Below, in pieces: positions 8,486 through 16,803 of a stretch of DNA of 64,000 nucleotides. The stretch covers positions 217,984-281,983 of the forward strand of contig NZ_JAUOTN010000006.1 of assembly GCF_030546575.1 (NCBI RefSeq), given 5' to 3'. The DNA comes from Pontibacter coccineus (GTDB taxonomy: Bacteria; Bacteroidota; Bacteroidia; Cytophagales; Hymenobacteraceae). Below the pieces are notes generated by a model. The model saw nothing but the letters and a program-made list of their open reading frames with translations, had not been told where the DNA came from and ran no database searches. How positions within the stretch are numbered: the stretch's first letter is position 1; each line of letters starts with the position of its first letter. Made by a program: the position numbers and the translations under genes.

Positions 8486-8669
8486 AGTTTAAGAGTTGAG
8501 GAGTTTAAGAAAACAGGGCTTAGTCCATACTAAAAACATCAAAGGCCTGCATAGTAGCAGGCCTTTGATGTTTTCAAGGTATAAGAAATTAAATAAGCAG
8601 TGCACTAGCCTTCCAAAAGTTTTTCTAATTCATCATTCCACACCACTCGAACTCCTCAACTCTTAAACT
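8486..8669. repeat. 20-bp perfect inverted repeat bracketing the argH terminator region
   Basis: AGTTTAAGAGTTGAGGAGTT at 8486-8505 is repeated in perfect inverse orientation at 8650-8669, where it reaches the argH stop codon. The arms enclose the bidirectional terminator at 8533-8574. Confidence 0.8.
8533..8574. terminator. Bidirectional terminator between the sensor-like gene and argH
   Basis: Perfect 18-bp stem with arms 8533-8550 and 8557-8574 (core CATCAAAGGCCTGC) around a 6-base loop ATAGTA. The ends give A/T runs on both strands, so it can stop the rightward 7788-8474 transcript and the leftward arg transcript. Confidence 0.85.
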
Positions 8670-10000
8670 TATTTCACCAATTCGCTCAACGCCTTTTCTG
8701 CCCTGTCGAATTGGAAGCCGCTGATGGCCTGGTCCATCAACGCGGCAATTTCCCCGTTGCAAAGATTGCCGATACTACCCTCATGGGTATGGGTGACGGA
8801 CTCCGGTACGGTGAACGTGCCTGCTTCAATTCGTTCGCCCACCACTTTATAGGCATCCCGGAACGGCATTCCAGCCAGCACCTCTGCATTGACAGCATCT
8901 ACACTGAATGCATACTTATACTTCTCTTCCTCCATGATCTGATCGCGTACCTGTAGTTGCGGCAACATAAAGGACATCATCTGCAGGCAGTCTTTCAGTT
9001 CAGTTATGGCCGGGAAAAGAGATTCTTTGAGCAACTGCAACTCCCGGTGGTAACCGGACGGCAGGTTGACAAGTAGCATCGAGATCTCCGTTGGCAGCGC
9101 CTGCATCTTGTTGCACTTGCCGCGCATGATCTCAAACACATCCGGGTTTTTCTTGTGCGGCATGATGCTTGAGCCGGTTGTGAGGTTGTCCGGCAGGCTC
9201 ACAAAAGCAAAGTTCTGGCTCATGTACAGGCACAGATCCATGGACATACGCGCCAGCGTGGCCGCCACCGAAGCCATGGCAGTGCTCACCACCCGCTCCG
9301 TTTTACCGCGGCCCATCTGTGCATACACCACATTGTAATTCAGGGTGCCGAATCCGAGCAAATCTGTCGTTAGCTGGCGGTTGAGCGGGAATGAAGAGCC
9401 GTAGCCTGCAGCCGATCCCAGCGGGTTTTTATCTGTAATTTTATAAGCTGCTTGCAGTAACAGCACGTCATCTACCAGACTTTCAGCATAGGCGCCAAAC
9501 CACAGTCCAAAGGATGAAGGCATGGCCACCTGCAGATGCGTATAGCCAGGCAGCAGTTTGTCTTTGTGACGCACGCTTTGCTCCTGCAGCACATCAAACA
9601 GGGCTTTTACTTCCTGCACCAGTTGCTGCAGCTCGTAGCGCAGGTATAGCTTCAGGTCTACCAGCACCTGGTCGTTGCGAGAGCGGCCACTGTGAATTTT
9701 CTTGCCGGCCTCTCCCAACTTGCGGGTCAGCTCCAGCTCTACTTGCGAGTGAATGTCTTCCACACCTGGCTCAATCTCAAAATCTCCAGCCACGATGCGA
9801 TGGTAGATGTTTTTCATCTCCTGCTGCAAAGCATCCAGATCTTCTTTCTCCAGCAAGCCCACCTGCTCCAACATACGCGTGTGCGCCAAAGATCCGAGCA
9901 CATCGAAAGCAGCCAGCTGCATGTCAAATTCCGGGTCGCGGCCAACGGTAAACTGTTCGATCTCCTTTTTGACGTTGGTGTTCTTTTGCCAGAGTTTCAT
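8669..10000 (-). CDS. argH: Argininosuccinate lyase
   Basis: Splits argininosuccinate into arginine and fumarate, the last step of arginine synthesis. The fumarase/aspartase superfamily signature GSSIMPHKKNP is present (about residues 264-274), with HSGRSRNDQV near residue 105 and GYTHLQVAMPSSFG near 154. Length 443 is typical. It is the most downstream gene of the leftward arginine cluster but is separated from the argE-like gene by a 150-base gap holding a REP-like palindrome and heptad repeats (10005-10119), so it may have its own promoter. It ends at the bidirectional terminator 8533-8574. Confidence 0.95.
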   Translation of the reverse strand: MKLWQKNTNVKKEIEQFTVGRDPEFDMQLAAFDVLGSLAHTRMLEQVGLLEKEDLDALQQEMKNIYHRIVAGDFEIEPGVEDIHSQVELELTRKLGEAGKKIHSGRSRNDQVLVDLKLYLRYELQQLVQEVKALFDVLQEQSVRHKDKLLPGYTHLQVAMPSSFGLWFGAYAESLVDDVLLLQAAYKITDKNPLGSAAGYGSSFPLNRQLTTDLLGFGTLNYNVVYAQMGRGKTERVVSTAMASVAATLARMSMDLCLYMSQNFAFVSLPDNLTTGSSIMPHKKNPDVFEIMRGKCNKMQALPTEISMLLVNLPSGYHRELQLLKESLFPAITELKDCLQMMSFMLPQLQVRDQIMEEEKYKYAFSVDAVNAEVLAGMPFRDAYKVVGERIEAGTFTVPESVTHTHEGSIGNLCNGEIAALMDQAISGFQFDRAEKALSELVK

Positions 10001-10004
10001 GTTT

Positions 10005-10038
10005 TGAGTGATTTGGTGATTGAGTGAATGCGTGATTT
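10005..10038 (+). repeat. GAGTGATT-type imperfect heptad repeat
   Basis: TGAGTGATT, GGTGATTG, AGTGAATG and CGTGATTTT follow one another directly upstream of argH. The same kind of string recurs at 12010-12032 and, inverted, at 12319-12360, each beside an arginine gene. Confidence 0.6.
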
Positions 10039-10044
10039 TCTTTC

Positions 10045-10119
10045 TGTCATTTCGAACGCTAGTGAGAAATCTGAATCCAGGTTTTTACATCCAGATTAGT
10101 CGCGCTGTTCGAAATGACA
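10045..10119. repeat. REP-like palindromic element, copy A
   Basis: The left arm TGTCATTTCGAACGC (then AGTGAGAAATCT) is mirrored by a right arm ending GCTGTTCGAAATGACA, giving a long imperfect hairpin of about 75 bases. Copies B (12138-12220) and C (51835-51903) share the TGTCATTTCGA ... GATGACA ends. It lies in the gap between the argE-like gene and argH. Confidence 0.8.
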
Positions 10120-10150
10120 TTTTGTGCTGGTTCGATTTCCGCTCCTGGTA

Positions 10151-11212
10151 CTACTTAACTACTCTTTCCAGGATATCGATGTACAAATTTATACCTTCTT
10201 CTATTTCGTTCAGGTAGATGAATTCATCGGCCATGTGCGAGCGGGCGGAGTCACCGGGGCCGAGTTTGAGGGAAGGTATAGAGAGCAGCGCCTGGTCGGA
10301 TGTGGTTGGGGAGCCGTACGTCGTGCGGTCCAATGCTATACCTGCCTGCACCAAAGGGTGCACCATCGGTATAGCAGAAGGCTTGAGTCGCATGGAACGC
10401 GGCGTCACCTCTGCTTTTACGTTTTGGCGAATCACCTCCAGCACTTCGTCCATCGAGTAAGCATCCGTCAGACGCACATCTACTGTGAACGAACACTGGT
10501 CCGGTACTACATTGTGTTGCGTGCCTGACTGCACCATGGTTACCGACATCTTTACAGGGCCCAGGTGCTCCGATACTTCCGGGAAATGGTAGGTCTGGAA
10601 CCAGGTGATATCCGGCAGCGCCTCGTAAATCGCGTTCAACCCTTCTTCGCGGGCAGCATGACCGGAACGGCCTTTTGCGACACAATCAAGCACCAGCAGA
10701 CCTTTCTCGGCCACAGCCAGTTGCATGAGCGTGGGTTCTCCAACAATGGCAGCCTCCAATTCTCCCAGTTCAGGCAGAATCAGTTCCAAACCATTTCTAC
10801 CTGAAATCTCTTCTTCAGCAGTAGCTGCAAAAACCAGGTTATAACGAAGATCAGAGCGCTCATAGAAGTAGAGGAAAGTAGCCAGCAGCGACACCAAGCA
10901 ACCGCCTGCATCGTTGCTTCCCAATCCATAGAGTTTGCCGTCTTCGATGGTAGCAGCAAACGGATCGCGGGTATAGCCGGTGTTGGGCTTTACCGTATCG
11001 TGGTGTGAGTTAAGCAGCAGTGTTGGCAGTGCAGGGTCGTAGTGCTTGTTAAATGCCCATACATTGTTCAGTCTGCGTTGATTTTTTACGCCTTTGCTTT
11101 CCAGAAAACCCGCCAACAGGTCGGCCGTCTTAGCCTCTTCTTTGCTGAAAGAAGGTATAGCGATGAGCTGCTGCAGCAGCGCCAGTGACTCCAGGTATAA
11201 TTCTTTATGCAT
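10151..11212 (-). CDS. argE: M20 family N-acyl-citrulline/ornithine deacylase (ArgE-like)
   Basis: Zinc M20 amidohydrolase, 353 residues, expected to remove the acyl group from N-acylcitrulline. Metal-site motifs are LLLNSHHDTVKPN (about residues 66-78), GLGSNDAGGCLVS (95-107) and the Glu pair in ATAEEEISGRNG (127-138). A dimerisation-domain segment GRSGHAAREEGLNAI follows. It overlaps argB by eight bases. Because the pathway here uses an N-acylornithine transcarbamylase, the substrate should be N-succinyl- or N-acetyl-citrulline rather than N-acetylornithine; the acyl group cannot be read from this sequence. A DapE-type role is less likely in this operon. Confidence 0.86.
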   Translation of the reverse strand: MHKELYLESLALLQQLIAIPSFSKEEAKTADLLAGFLESKGVKNQRRLNNVWAFNKHYDPALPTLLLNSHHDTVKPNTGYTRDPFAATIEDGKLYGLGSNDAGGCLVSLLATFLYFYERSDLRYNLVFAATAEEEISGRNGLELILPELGELEAAIVGEPTLMQLAVAEKGLLVLDCVAKGRSGHAAREEGLNAIYEALPDITWFQTYHFPEVSEHLGPVKMSVTMVQSGTQHNVVPDQCSFTVDVRLTDAYSMDEVLEVIRQNVKAEVTPRSMRLKPSAIPMVHPLVQAGIALDRTTYGSPTTSDQALLSIPSLKLGPGDSARSHMADEFIYLNEIEEGINLYIDILERVVK

Positions 11213-12002
11213 GACTAAGCGTGATGGTAGTTCCTGAAAAAGTGCCCGAAGCAGCTAACGAAGGAAGCCCTTCAGCTTCCCCGATCAGCACAGCACTCAC
11301 CCCTTGGCGAAGCGCTGCAAAGGCATTGTCCAGCTTTGGTATCATGCCATCGGTTACAACGCCTTTCTCTTTCAGTTCCTGGTACTTGTATTGGTCTATA
11401 TGGGCGATCACATCGTCATCATTTTCTGCATCAGCTAATACTCCCTTCTTTTCGAAACAGTAAACCAACTGTACCTGATAATTTGGCGCCAGTGCCGTGG
11501 CCAGCACAGAGGCAATGGTATCTGCGTTGGTATTGAGCAGGCTTCCCTGTCCATCATGCGTGAGTGGGGCAAAAACAGGGACAAGTCCGGCGTCTAGCAA
11601 TGCTCTGATGGCGATGGCGTTGATGGTTTCCGGACCAGCTATGTCCCCGGCAAAACCGTAGTCCACCGTCTTCACAGGGCGTTTGGTAGCAGGTATAGCA
11701 TTCGCGTCGGCACCCGTCATTCCGATGGCATTGCAGCCCAGCGCCTGCAGTTGCGCCACCACGTTTTTATTGATGAGCCCGGCATATACCATCGTTACCA
11801 GCTTGAGTGTTTCGGCGTCGGTCTGGCGGCGGCCTTCTACATATTGCGGCTGTATACCCAGTTGCAGCCCAATGGTAGAAGCAACTTTGCCGCCGCCGTG
11901 CACCAGAAGCTTAGGCCCGGGCAGTTGCACGAAATCAATCAAAAAACGCTGCAACCGCTCCGGGTTATCTAAAATGTTACCGCCTATTTTAATGATGTAC
12001 AT
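11205..12002 (-). CDS. argB: N-acyl-L-glutamate kinase (acetylglutamate kinase family)
   Basis: Amino-acid kinase family enzyme, 265 residues, phosphorylating N-acylglutamate at the gamma carboxylate. Motifs: IIKIGGNILDN at the N terminus, LLVHGGGKVAST near residue 33, NTNADTIASVLATAL near residue 158 and the ATP-site lysine in GMIPKLDNA near 220. The arginine-sensitive N-terminal helix of regulated ArgB proteins is missing, so strong arginine inhibition is not expected (inference). It is preceded by a 352-base gap, 12003-12354, that holds heptad repeats and REP copy B and no gene. Confidence 0.93.
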   Translation of the reverse strand: MYIIKIGGNILDNPERLQRFLIDFVQLPGPKLLVHGGGKVASTIGLQLGIQPQYVEGRRQTDAETLKLVTMVYAGLINKNVVAQLQALGCNAIGMTGADANAIPATKRPVKTVDYGFAGDIAGPETINAIAIRALLDAGLVPVFAPLTHDGQGSLLNTNADTIASVLATALAPNYQVQLVYCFEKKGVLADAENDDDVIAHIDQYKYQELKEKGVVTDGMIPKLDNAFAALRQGVSAVLIGEAEGLPSLAASGTFSGTTITLSHA

Positions 12003-12009
12003 CTTTTGT

Positions 12010-12032
12010 ATTGAGTGAATGAGTGATTTAAA
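12010..12032 (+). repeat. GAGTGATT-type heptad repeat upstream of argB
   Basis: ATTGAGTGAATGAGTGATTT sits eight bases upstream of the argB start, like the string at 10005-10038 upstream of argH. Confidence 0.5.
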
Positions 12033-12137
12033 TTGTGGGCTAAGGAGTGATCGATTGAATTAATTTAAAAGTTGAGCGATGTGGATGATTCTGCAGAGGC
12101 GGGTTGCGCCCTAATTCCGTCAAATTTGGCAATTGTC

Positions 12138-12220
12138 TGTCATTTCGAACACAGTGAGAAATCTGAAGTATTACTACTGCTCTAAATCGTTCCAGATCTC
12201 TCCATGCTGTCGAGATGACA
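12138..12220. repeat. REP-like palindromic element, copy B
   Basis: It starts TGTCATTTCGAACAC, then AGTGAGAAATCTGAA, and ends CTGTCGAGATGACA. Same family as copies A and C. Located mid-way in the gap between argB and the transcarbamylase gene. Confidence 0.8.
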
Positions 12221-12318
12221 AACTAGGAATGCTGCTCCCTAAGTTGACGGCATTAGGTCACAACCAGTTCCTACAAGTATACCTGGAACATCCGCAAATC
12301 CACAAATCTCCAAATTTT

Positions 12319-12360
12319 CAAATCACTCTATCACTCATCCACTCAATCACTAAATCACTT
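12319..12360 (-). repeat. Inverted GAGTGATT-type heptad repeat at the transcarbamylase 3' end
   Basis: On the minus strand AAGTGATTTAGTGATTGAGT, then GGATGAGTGATAGAGTGATTTG, running through the stop codon of the transcarbamylase gene. It is the reverse complement of the type seen at 10005-10038. Confidence 0.55.
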
Positions 12361-13305
12361 CTTCTCCAACATCCGTTTCAACACGGCCTGTGCCGCATAT
12401 AAACGATTATTCGCCTGTTCGATCACCAGTGAGTTGGGACCATCCAGTACTTCGTGGCTCAGTTCCAGACCGCGGCGTACCGGGAGGCAGTGCATCACTT
12501 TGGCGTTATTGGTCAGGGCCAGCTTTTCGTTGGTGATCATCCAGCCTTCGCCATCAGTCAGTACCTTACCGTATTGCTCGTAGCTCGACCAGTTCTTCAC
12601 GTACACGAAGTCGGCTCCCTGCAAGGCTTCTTCCTGGTTGTGCAGCACCTGTGCGCCTCTGGTAAACTCTTCAGCCAGATCGTAGCCTTCCGGGTTGGTG
12701 ATCACCAGCTCCACATCGGCCTGCTGCATCCATTCGGCGAATGAATTGGCCACACAATGCGGGATCGGCTTGATGTGCGGTGCCCAGCTCAGTACTACTT
12801 TGGGTCGTTTGCCCGCAGCAGCCTGCTCTTTGATCGTCACCAGGTCGGCCAGACTCTGAAGCGGATGGCGTGTCGCTGATTCCAGGCTTACAACCGGCAC
12901 TCCTGTCAGCTCAATGAATTTGTTCAGCAAGTCTTCACTGTAATCCTCGTCTCTGTCCTGCAGCTTTGGGAAAGAGCGGATGCCGATGATGTCGCAGTAT
13001 TGGCCCATCACGGCCGCTGCTTCCCGGATGTGCTCCACCGTGGTGCCATCCATGATCACGCCATCGCGCGTTTCCAACGCCCAGCCTTCTTTGTCGAGGT
13101 TCATCACCATCACATTCATGCCCAGGTTCATACCTGCTTTTTGTGTGCTCAAACGTGTACGCAGACTCGGATTCATGAAGATCAAGCCCAATGTTTTGTT
13201 CTGTCCGAGCGATTTATGCGCGTATGGGTTTTTTTTTAGTTCAAGTGCTTCGTTTACCAGGGCGGCTACGTCCTGCACATCGTGTACGGAAGTGAATTGC
13301 TTCAT
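12355..13305 (-). CDS. argF': N-succinyl/acetyl-L-ornithine carbamoyltransferase (ArgF')
   Basis: Transfers carbamoyl from carbamoyl phosphate to an N-acylated ornithine. The phosphate-binding motif is NPSLRTRLSTQK (S-x-R-T-R, residues 45-56), and the second substrate region has HCLPVRRG near residue 270. HPLQSLADL and VVLSWAPH fit the acylornithine branch and differ from standard OTCase. The specificity position (Glu92 in the Xanthomonas acetyl enzyme, Pro90 in the Bacteroides fragilis succinyl enzyme) is Val90 here, within GVIMDGTTVEHIREA. Published mutants with Val at this position turn the acetyl enzyme into a succinyl enzyme, so succinylornithine is the likelier substrate (inference). 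One-base overlap with argD. Confidence 0.93.
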   Translation of the reverse strand: MKQFTSVHDVQDVAALVNEALELKKNPYAHKSLGQNKTLGLIFMNPSLRTRLSTQKAGMNLGMNVMVMNLDKEGWALETRDGVIMDGTTVEHIREAAAVMGQYCDIIGIRSFPKLQDRDEDYSEDLLNKFIELTGVPVVSLESATRHPLQSLADLVTIKEQAAAGKRPKVVLSWAPHIKPIPHCVANSFAEWMQQADVELVITNPEGYDLAEEFTRGAQVLHNQEEALQGADFVYVKNWSSYEQYGKVLTDGEGWMITNEKLALTNNAKVMHCLPVRRGLELSHEVLDGPNSLVIEQANNRLYAAQAVLKRMLEKK

Positions 13306-14453
13306 CAGGCGGTTACTTTTTTGGTAAGGATGGATGAAAATGCTTTCAAAAACTGGTCGATTTCTGCTTTGCTGATCGTCAGAGCAGGCAGTAGACGTAA
13401 TGTGTTTTTGTTGGAAGAACTGCCCGTGAAGACACCATACTGGTTCAGCAGTTCTTTGCGGATGGCAGCGCAGGGTTCGTGTAGTTCGATCCCGATCATC
13501 AGTCCCTGTCCGCGCACTTCTTTTATACCCGGCATCCCTTCGAGCTGCTCTTTCAGGTAGTGCCCCATGATGGTAGCGTTCTCCAGCAGGTTTTCATTTT
13601 CCATCACCTCCAGCACCGCCAGCGACGCGGCGCAGGCCAGGTAATTGCCACCAAAGGTAGTGCCCAGCATTCCGTGGCGCGCCTCTATCCCCGGACTGAT
13701 CAGCACACCGCCCACCGGGAAGCCATTGCCCATTCCTTTGGCCACTGTAATCATATCCGGTTTGATGCCCGCATGCTGGTGTGCAAAGAATTTACCCGAG
13801 CGACCATAGCCCGACTGCACCTCATCCAGGATAAGTAAAGCACCTGCTTTCTTACAGCCCGCTTCCAGTGCTTTAAGGAAGTTAACTGACGGGATGTTTA
13901 CCCCTCCTACACCCTGTATACCCTCTACGATGACAGCGGCCAACTCCTGTCCAAGCTCCTGCAGCGCCTGTTCAAAAGCGGCCACATCGTTAAATGGCAG
14001 GAAAATAATGTTGTCTGTCTGGTTGATCGGTGCCACGATGCTCGGGTCGTCGGTAGCGGCCACAGCGGCAGAAGTACGGCCATGAAACGATGCTTTGAAA
14101 GAGATGACCTTTTTACGGCCGGTCTGGAAGGAAGCCAGTTTCAGGGCGTTCTCGTTGGCCTCAGCACCGGAGTTGCAAAGGAAAAAGTTGTAGGTCTCGT
14201 AGCCACTGAGTTTGCCCAGTTTTTCGGCCAGTTCCTGCTGCATCGGCATTTGCACCGCGTTGGAGTAGAAACCGATGTCGTATAGCTGCCTCGCGATGCG
14301 CTTCACATAGTGTGGGTGAGAGTGACCGATCGAAATAACGGCGTGGCCGCCGTAGAGGTCAAGGTATTTTCTGCCTTCCTTGTCCCAAACAGACAGACCG
14401 GCTGCTCTTACAGGTTCGATATCGAAGAGCGGGTATACATCAAAGAGGTTCAT
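13305..14453 (-). CDS. argD: N-acylornithine aminotransferase, class III PLP
   Basis: Class-III PLP aminotransferase, 382 residues, converting N-acylglutamate semialdehyde to N-acylornithine using glutamate. The PLP-lysine region is DEVQSGYGRSGKFFA followed by DMITVAKGMGNGFPVGGVL (Lys near residue 240). NSGAEANENALKLA near residue 99 binds the cofactor phosphate. Its stop shares one base with the start of the transcarbamylase gene, so the two are coupled. A 145-base gap with AATTGTT-type A/T repeats and the 14-bp GAGTGTCCTCGCTC word separates it from argC. Confidence 0.93.
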   Translation of the reverse strand: MNLFDVYPLFDIEPVRAAGLSVWDKEGRKYLDLYGGHAVISIGHSHPHYVKRIARQLYDIGFYSNAVQMPMQQELAEKLGKLSGYETYNFFLCNSGAEANENALKLASFQTGRKKVISFKASFHGRTSAAVAATDDPSIVAPINQTDNIIFLPFNDVAAFEQALQELGQELAAVIVEGIQGVGGVNIPSVNFLKALEAGCKKAGALLILDEVQSGYGRSGKFFAHQHAGIKPDMITVAKGMGNGFPVGGVLISPGIEARHGMLGTTFGGNYLACAASLAVLEVMENENLLENATIMGHYLKEQLEGMPGIKEVRGQGLMIGIELHEPCAAIRKELLNQYGVFTGSSSNKNTLRLLPALTISKAEIDQFLKAFSSILTKKVTA

Positions 14454-14565
14454 GGCTATGGAATTAGATGTAAGAGGTTAGAAAATAGATGTAGAACAGT
14501 GTTCTTGGGTATGTGAGCATTGTTTGTTTAATTGTTGATTGCTAATTGTTAATTGTTTTATTTAC

Positions 14566-14587
14566 GGCACGAGTGTCCTCGCTCACG
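14566..14587 (+). repeat. Dispersed GAGTGTCCTCGCTC element, copy 1
   Basis: GGCACGAGTGTCCTCGCTCACG lies 12 bases past the argC stop. The 14-base core is repeated in inverse orientation at 48822-48835, just past the aroF stop. CGAG-TGTC-CTCG can form a small hairpin with a 4-base loop. Confidence 0.6.
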
Positions 14588-14598
14588 TCATAAAACTT

Positions 14599-15600
14599 TT
14601 AAAACGCCGCAGCTTTTAGTTTCAGTCCGGTCGTTTCTTCCAGCCCGAAAACCAGGTTCATGTTTTGCACGGCCTGGCCGGCAGCTCCTTTCAGCAGGTT
14701 GTCGATCAGGCTGGTGATGACGAGCATGTTGCCGTGCTTCTGCAGGTATAGCACACATTTATTAGAGTTCACCACCTGCTTGAGGTCCGGGTTCTGGTCA
14801 CTCACCACCGTAAACGGATGACTTTCATAGAAGCTTTTGTACAGTTCCTGCGCCTCCTCCAGCGACAAGTCAGTTTGCAAGTAGGCCGTAATGAAAATGC
14901 CCCGTGCAAAAGGTCCGCGGTAAGGTATAAAATGAATGTCCGGCTGCCCTTCTGGTTGTAAGCTTCGCAAACTGCGCTTGATCTCACGCAGGTGCTGGTG
15001 CTCCATTACTTTGTAGGTCGATACATTCTCAGTGCGCCAGCTGAAATGCGAAGTAGCGCTCAGGCTTTGGCCTGCACCGGTCGAGCCGGTAATGCCGCTT
15101 AGGTGCACGTCGGCATTCAGCAGGTTTTGCTTGGCAAGAGGTAGCAAAGCGAGTTGTATACCTGTGGCAAAGCAACCGGGGTTGGCGATGTGCTGCGCCT
15201 GCTGGATCTGCTCACGCTGCAATTCCGACAAACCATACACGAAGCTTCTACCACCAGCTTCAACTGTAGTAGTTGCTGTACCTTCGTTCCAACGGAAATC
15301 CTGGCTCAGGTCGATGATCTTGGTTTCAGCCGACAATTCATTCTCAGCTAAAAACTTAGCCGCTTCCCCATGACCAGCGCACAAGAAGAGCACATCCACG
15401 GGTACAGCCGCATCGGCTGAAAAATGCATTTCGGTTTCGCCCAGCAGGTCTGGGTGCGCGGCGTAGACCGGTTTGCCTGCCTGGCTGCGGCTTTGCACAA
15501 ACAGCAGCTCTACGTTGGGGTGCAGCAAAAGCAGACGCAACAGCTCGCCGCCGGCGTAGCCCGCTCCGCCTACTATACCTGCTTTTATCTTAGCTGTCAT
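14599..15600 (-). CDS. argC: N-acyl-gamma-glutamyl-phosphate reductase
   Basis: NADPH-dependent reductase, 333 residues. The Rossmann N terminus is AGIVGGAGYAGGELLRLLLL, and the catalytic cysteine sits in ANPGCFATGIQLALLPL (about residue 140). GSTGAGQSLSATSHF and the His-containing EHQHLREI are also typical. Its start codon overlaps the argG stop by one base (15600), so argG and argC are translationally coupled. The acyl group (acetyl or succinyl) cannot be read from this enzyme. Confidence 0.94.
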   Translation of the reverse strand: MTAKIKAGIVGGAGYAGGELLRLLLLHPNVELLFVQSRSQAGKPVYAAHPDLLGETEMHFSADAAVPVDVLFLCAGHGEAAKFLAENELSAETKIIDLSQDFRWNEGTATTTVEAGGRSFVYGLSELQREQIQQAQHIANPGCFATGIQLALLPLAKQNLLNADVHLSGITGSTGAGQSLSATSHFSWRTENVSTYKVMEHQHLREIKRSLRSLQPEGQPDIHFIPYRGPFARGIFITAYLQTDLSLEEAQELYKSFYESHPFTVVSDQNPDLKQVVNSNKCVLYLQKHGNMLVITSLIDNLLKGAAGQAVQNMNLVFGLEETTGLKLKAAAF

Positions 15601-16796
15601 TATAGTTCGGTGTTGTTGATCTTGTGGTACATCATGGCCTGGTTGCCGAAAATCTTCGAAAAGCCTTTCACATCCTCACCTGACCAGGCATTGTTCATTT
15701 CGCCGTAGCTGCCGAACTTCGACGACATCAGGTCGTGCTCCGACTCAATCCCTTCTACCTGGAAACGGTATGGTGCCAGCAAAACGTGTACTTTACCGGT
15801 CACATTCTCCTGCGTATCCTGCAGGAAGGTCTCAATGTTGCGCATGGTCGGGTCAATGAACTGCCCTTCGTGCAGCCAGTTGCCGTACCAGGTTGCCAGT
15901 TGGTCTTTCCAGTAAAGCTGCCACTTGGTGAGCACATGCTTCTCCAGGGTATGGTGCGCCTTGATGATCACCATCGGGGCAGCTGCTTCAAAACCAACAC
16001 GTCCCTTGATGCCAATGATCGTATCGCCCACGTGGATGTCGCGGCCGATGGCAAATGGACCGGCTATACCTTGCAGTGCCTGAATGGCCTGCACCGGGCT
16101 CTCGTATACCTGCTCGTTTATACCTGTCAGTTCGCCTTTCACGAAATGTAGTGTCACGCTCTCGGGTTGTTCTTTGGTCAGCTGCGTTGGGTAAGCTGAT
16201 TCCGGCAATGGCTGGTGCGAAGTCAGGGTTTCTTTGCCACCTACAGAGGTGCCCCAGATGCCTTTGTTGATGGAGTACTGCGCTTTCACGAAATCGTATT
16301 CCACGCCGTGCTGCTTCAGGTATTCAATTTCCTCTTCACGCGAAAGTTTCATGTCGCGGATCGGCGTGATGATCTCGATTTCCGGAATCATCACGTGAAA
16401 GATCATGTCGAAGCGTACCTGGTCGTTGCCGGCACCCGTGCTGCCGTGGGCCACATAATCGGCACTCAGGGCTTTTGCATGGCGGGCGATGGCCATGGCC
16501 TGTGTCACGCGCTCCGCACTCACGGACAGCGGATAAGTGTTGTTCTTCAGCACATTCCCGAAGATCAGGTACTTGATACAGCTCTGGTAGTAGTACTCCG
16601 TTTCGTCCAGATTCGTGTGCTGCGTTACACCCAAGTCATAGGCACGCTGCTCCGTCTGCTGCAGTTCCTCTGCTGAGAAACCACCCGTGTTTACCAAAAC
16701 AGAATGTACTTCGAGTCCTTTTTCTTCTTTCAGGTATTTTACACAGTATGAGGTATCGAGGCCGCCGCTGAAGGCTAAAACAACTTTCTTCTTCAT
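15600..16796 (-). CDS. argG: Argininosuccinate synthase
   Basis: Joins citrulline and aspartate with ATP pyrophosphate cleavage. The PP-loop AFSGGLDTSYCVKYL is at residues 7-21, followed by STGAGNDQVRFD near residue 115. About 398 residues, the Bacteroidota size. I start at the ATG at 16796 (MKKKVVLAFSGG); a longer frame to 16865 adds 23 residues that run back into the upstream GNAT gene. Seven bases separate it from that gene. Having argG near the front of the operon, not beside argH, is usual in this phylum. Confidence 0.95.
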   Translation of the reverse strand: MKKKVVLAFSGGLDTSYCVKYLKEEKGLEVHSVLVNTGGFSAEELQQTEQRAYDLGVTQHTNLDETEYYYQSCIKYLIFGNVLKNNTYPLSVSAERVTQAMAIARHAKALSADYVAHGSTGAGNDQVRFDMIFHVMIPEIEIITPIRDMKLSREEEIEYLKQHGVEYDFVKAQYSINKGIWGTSVGGKETLTSHQPLPESAYPTQLTKEQPESVTLHFVKGELTGINEQVYESPVQAIQALQGIAGPFAIGRDIHVGDTIIGIKGRVGFEAAAPMVIIKAHHTLEKHVLTKWQLYWKDQLATWYGNWLHEGQFIDPTMRNIETFLQDTQENVTGKVHVLLAPYRFQVEGIESEHDLMSSKFGSYGEMNNAWSGEDVKGFSKIFGNQAMMYHKINNTEL

Positions 16797-16803
16797 GATA
16801 TTT

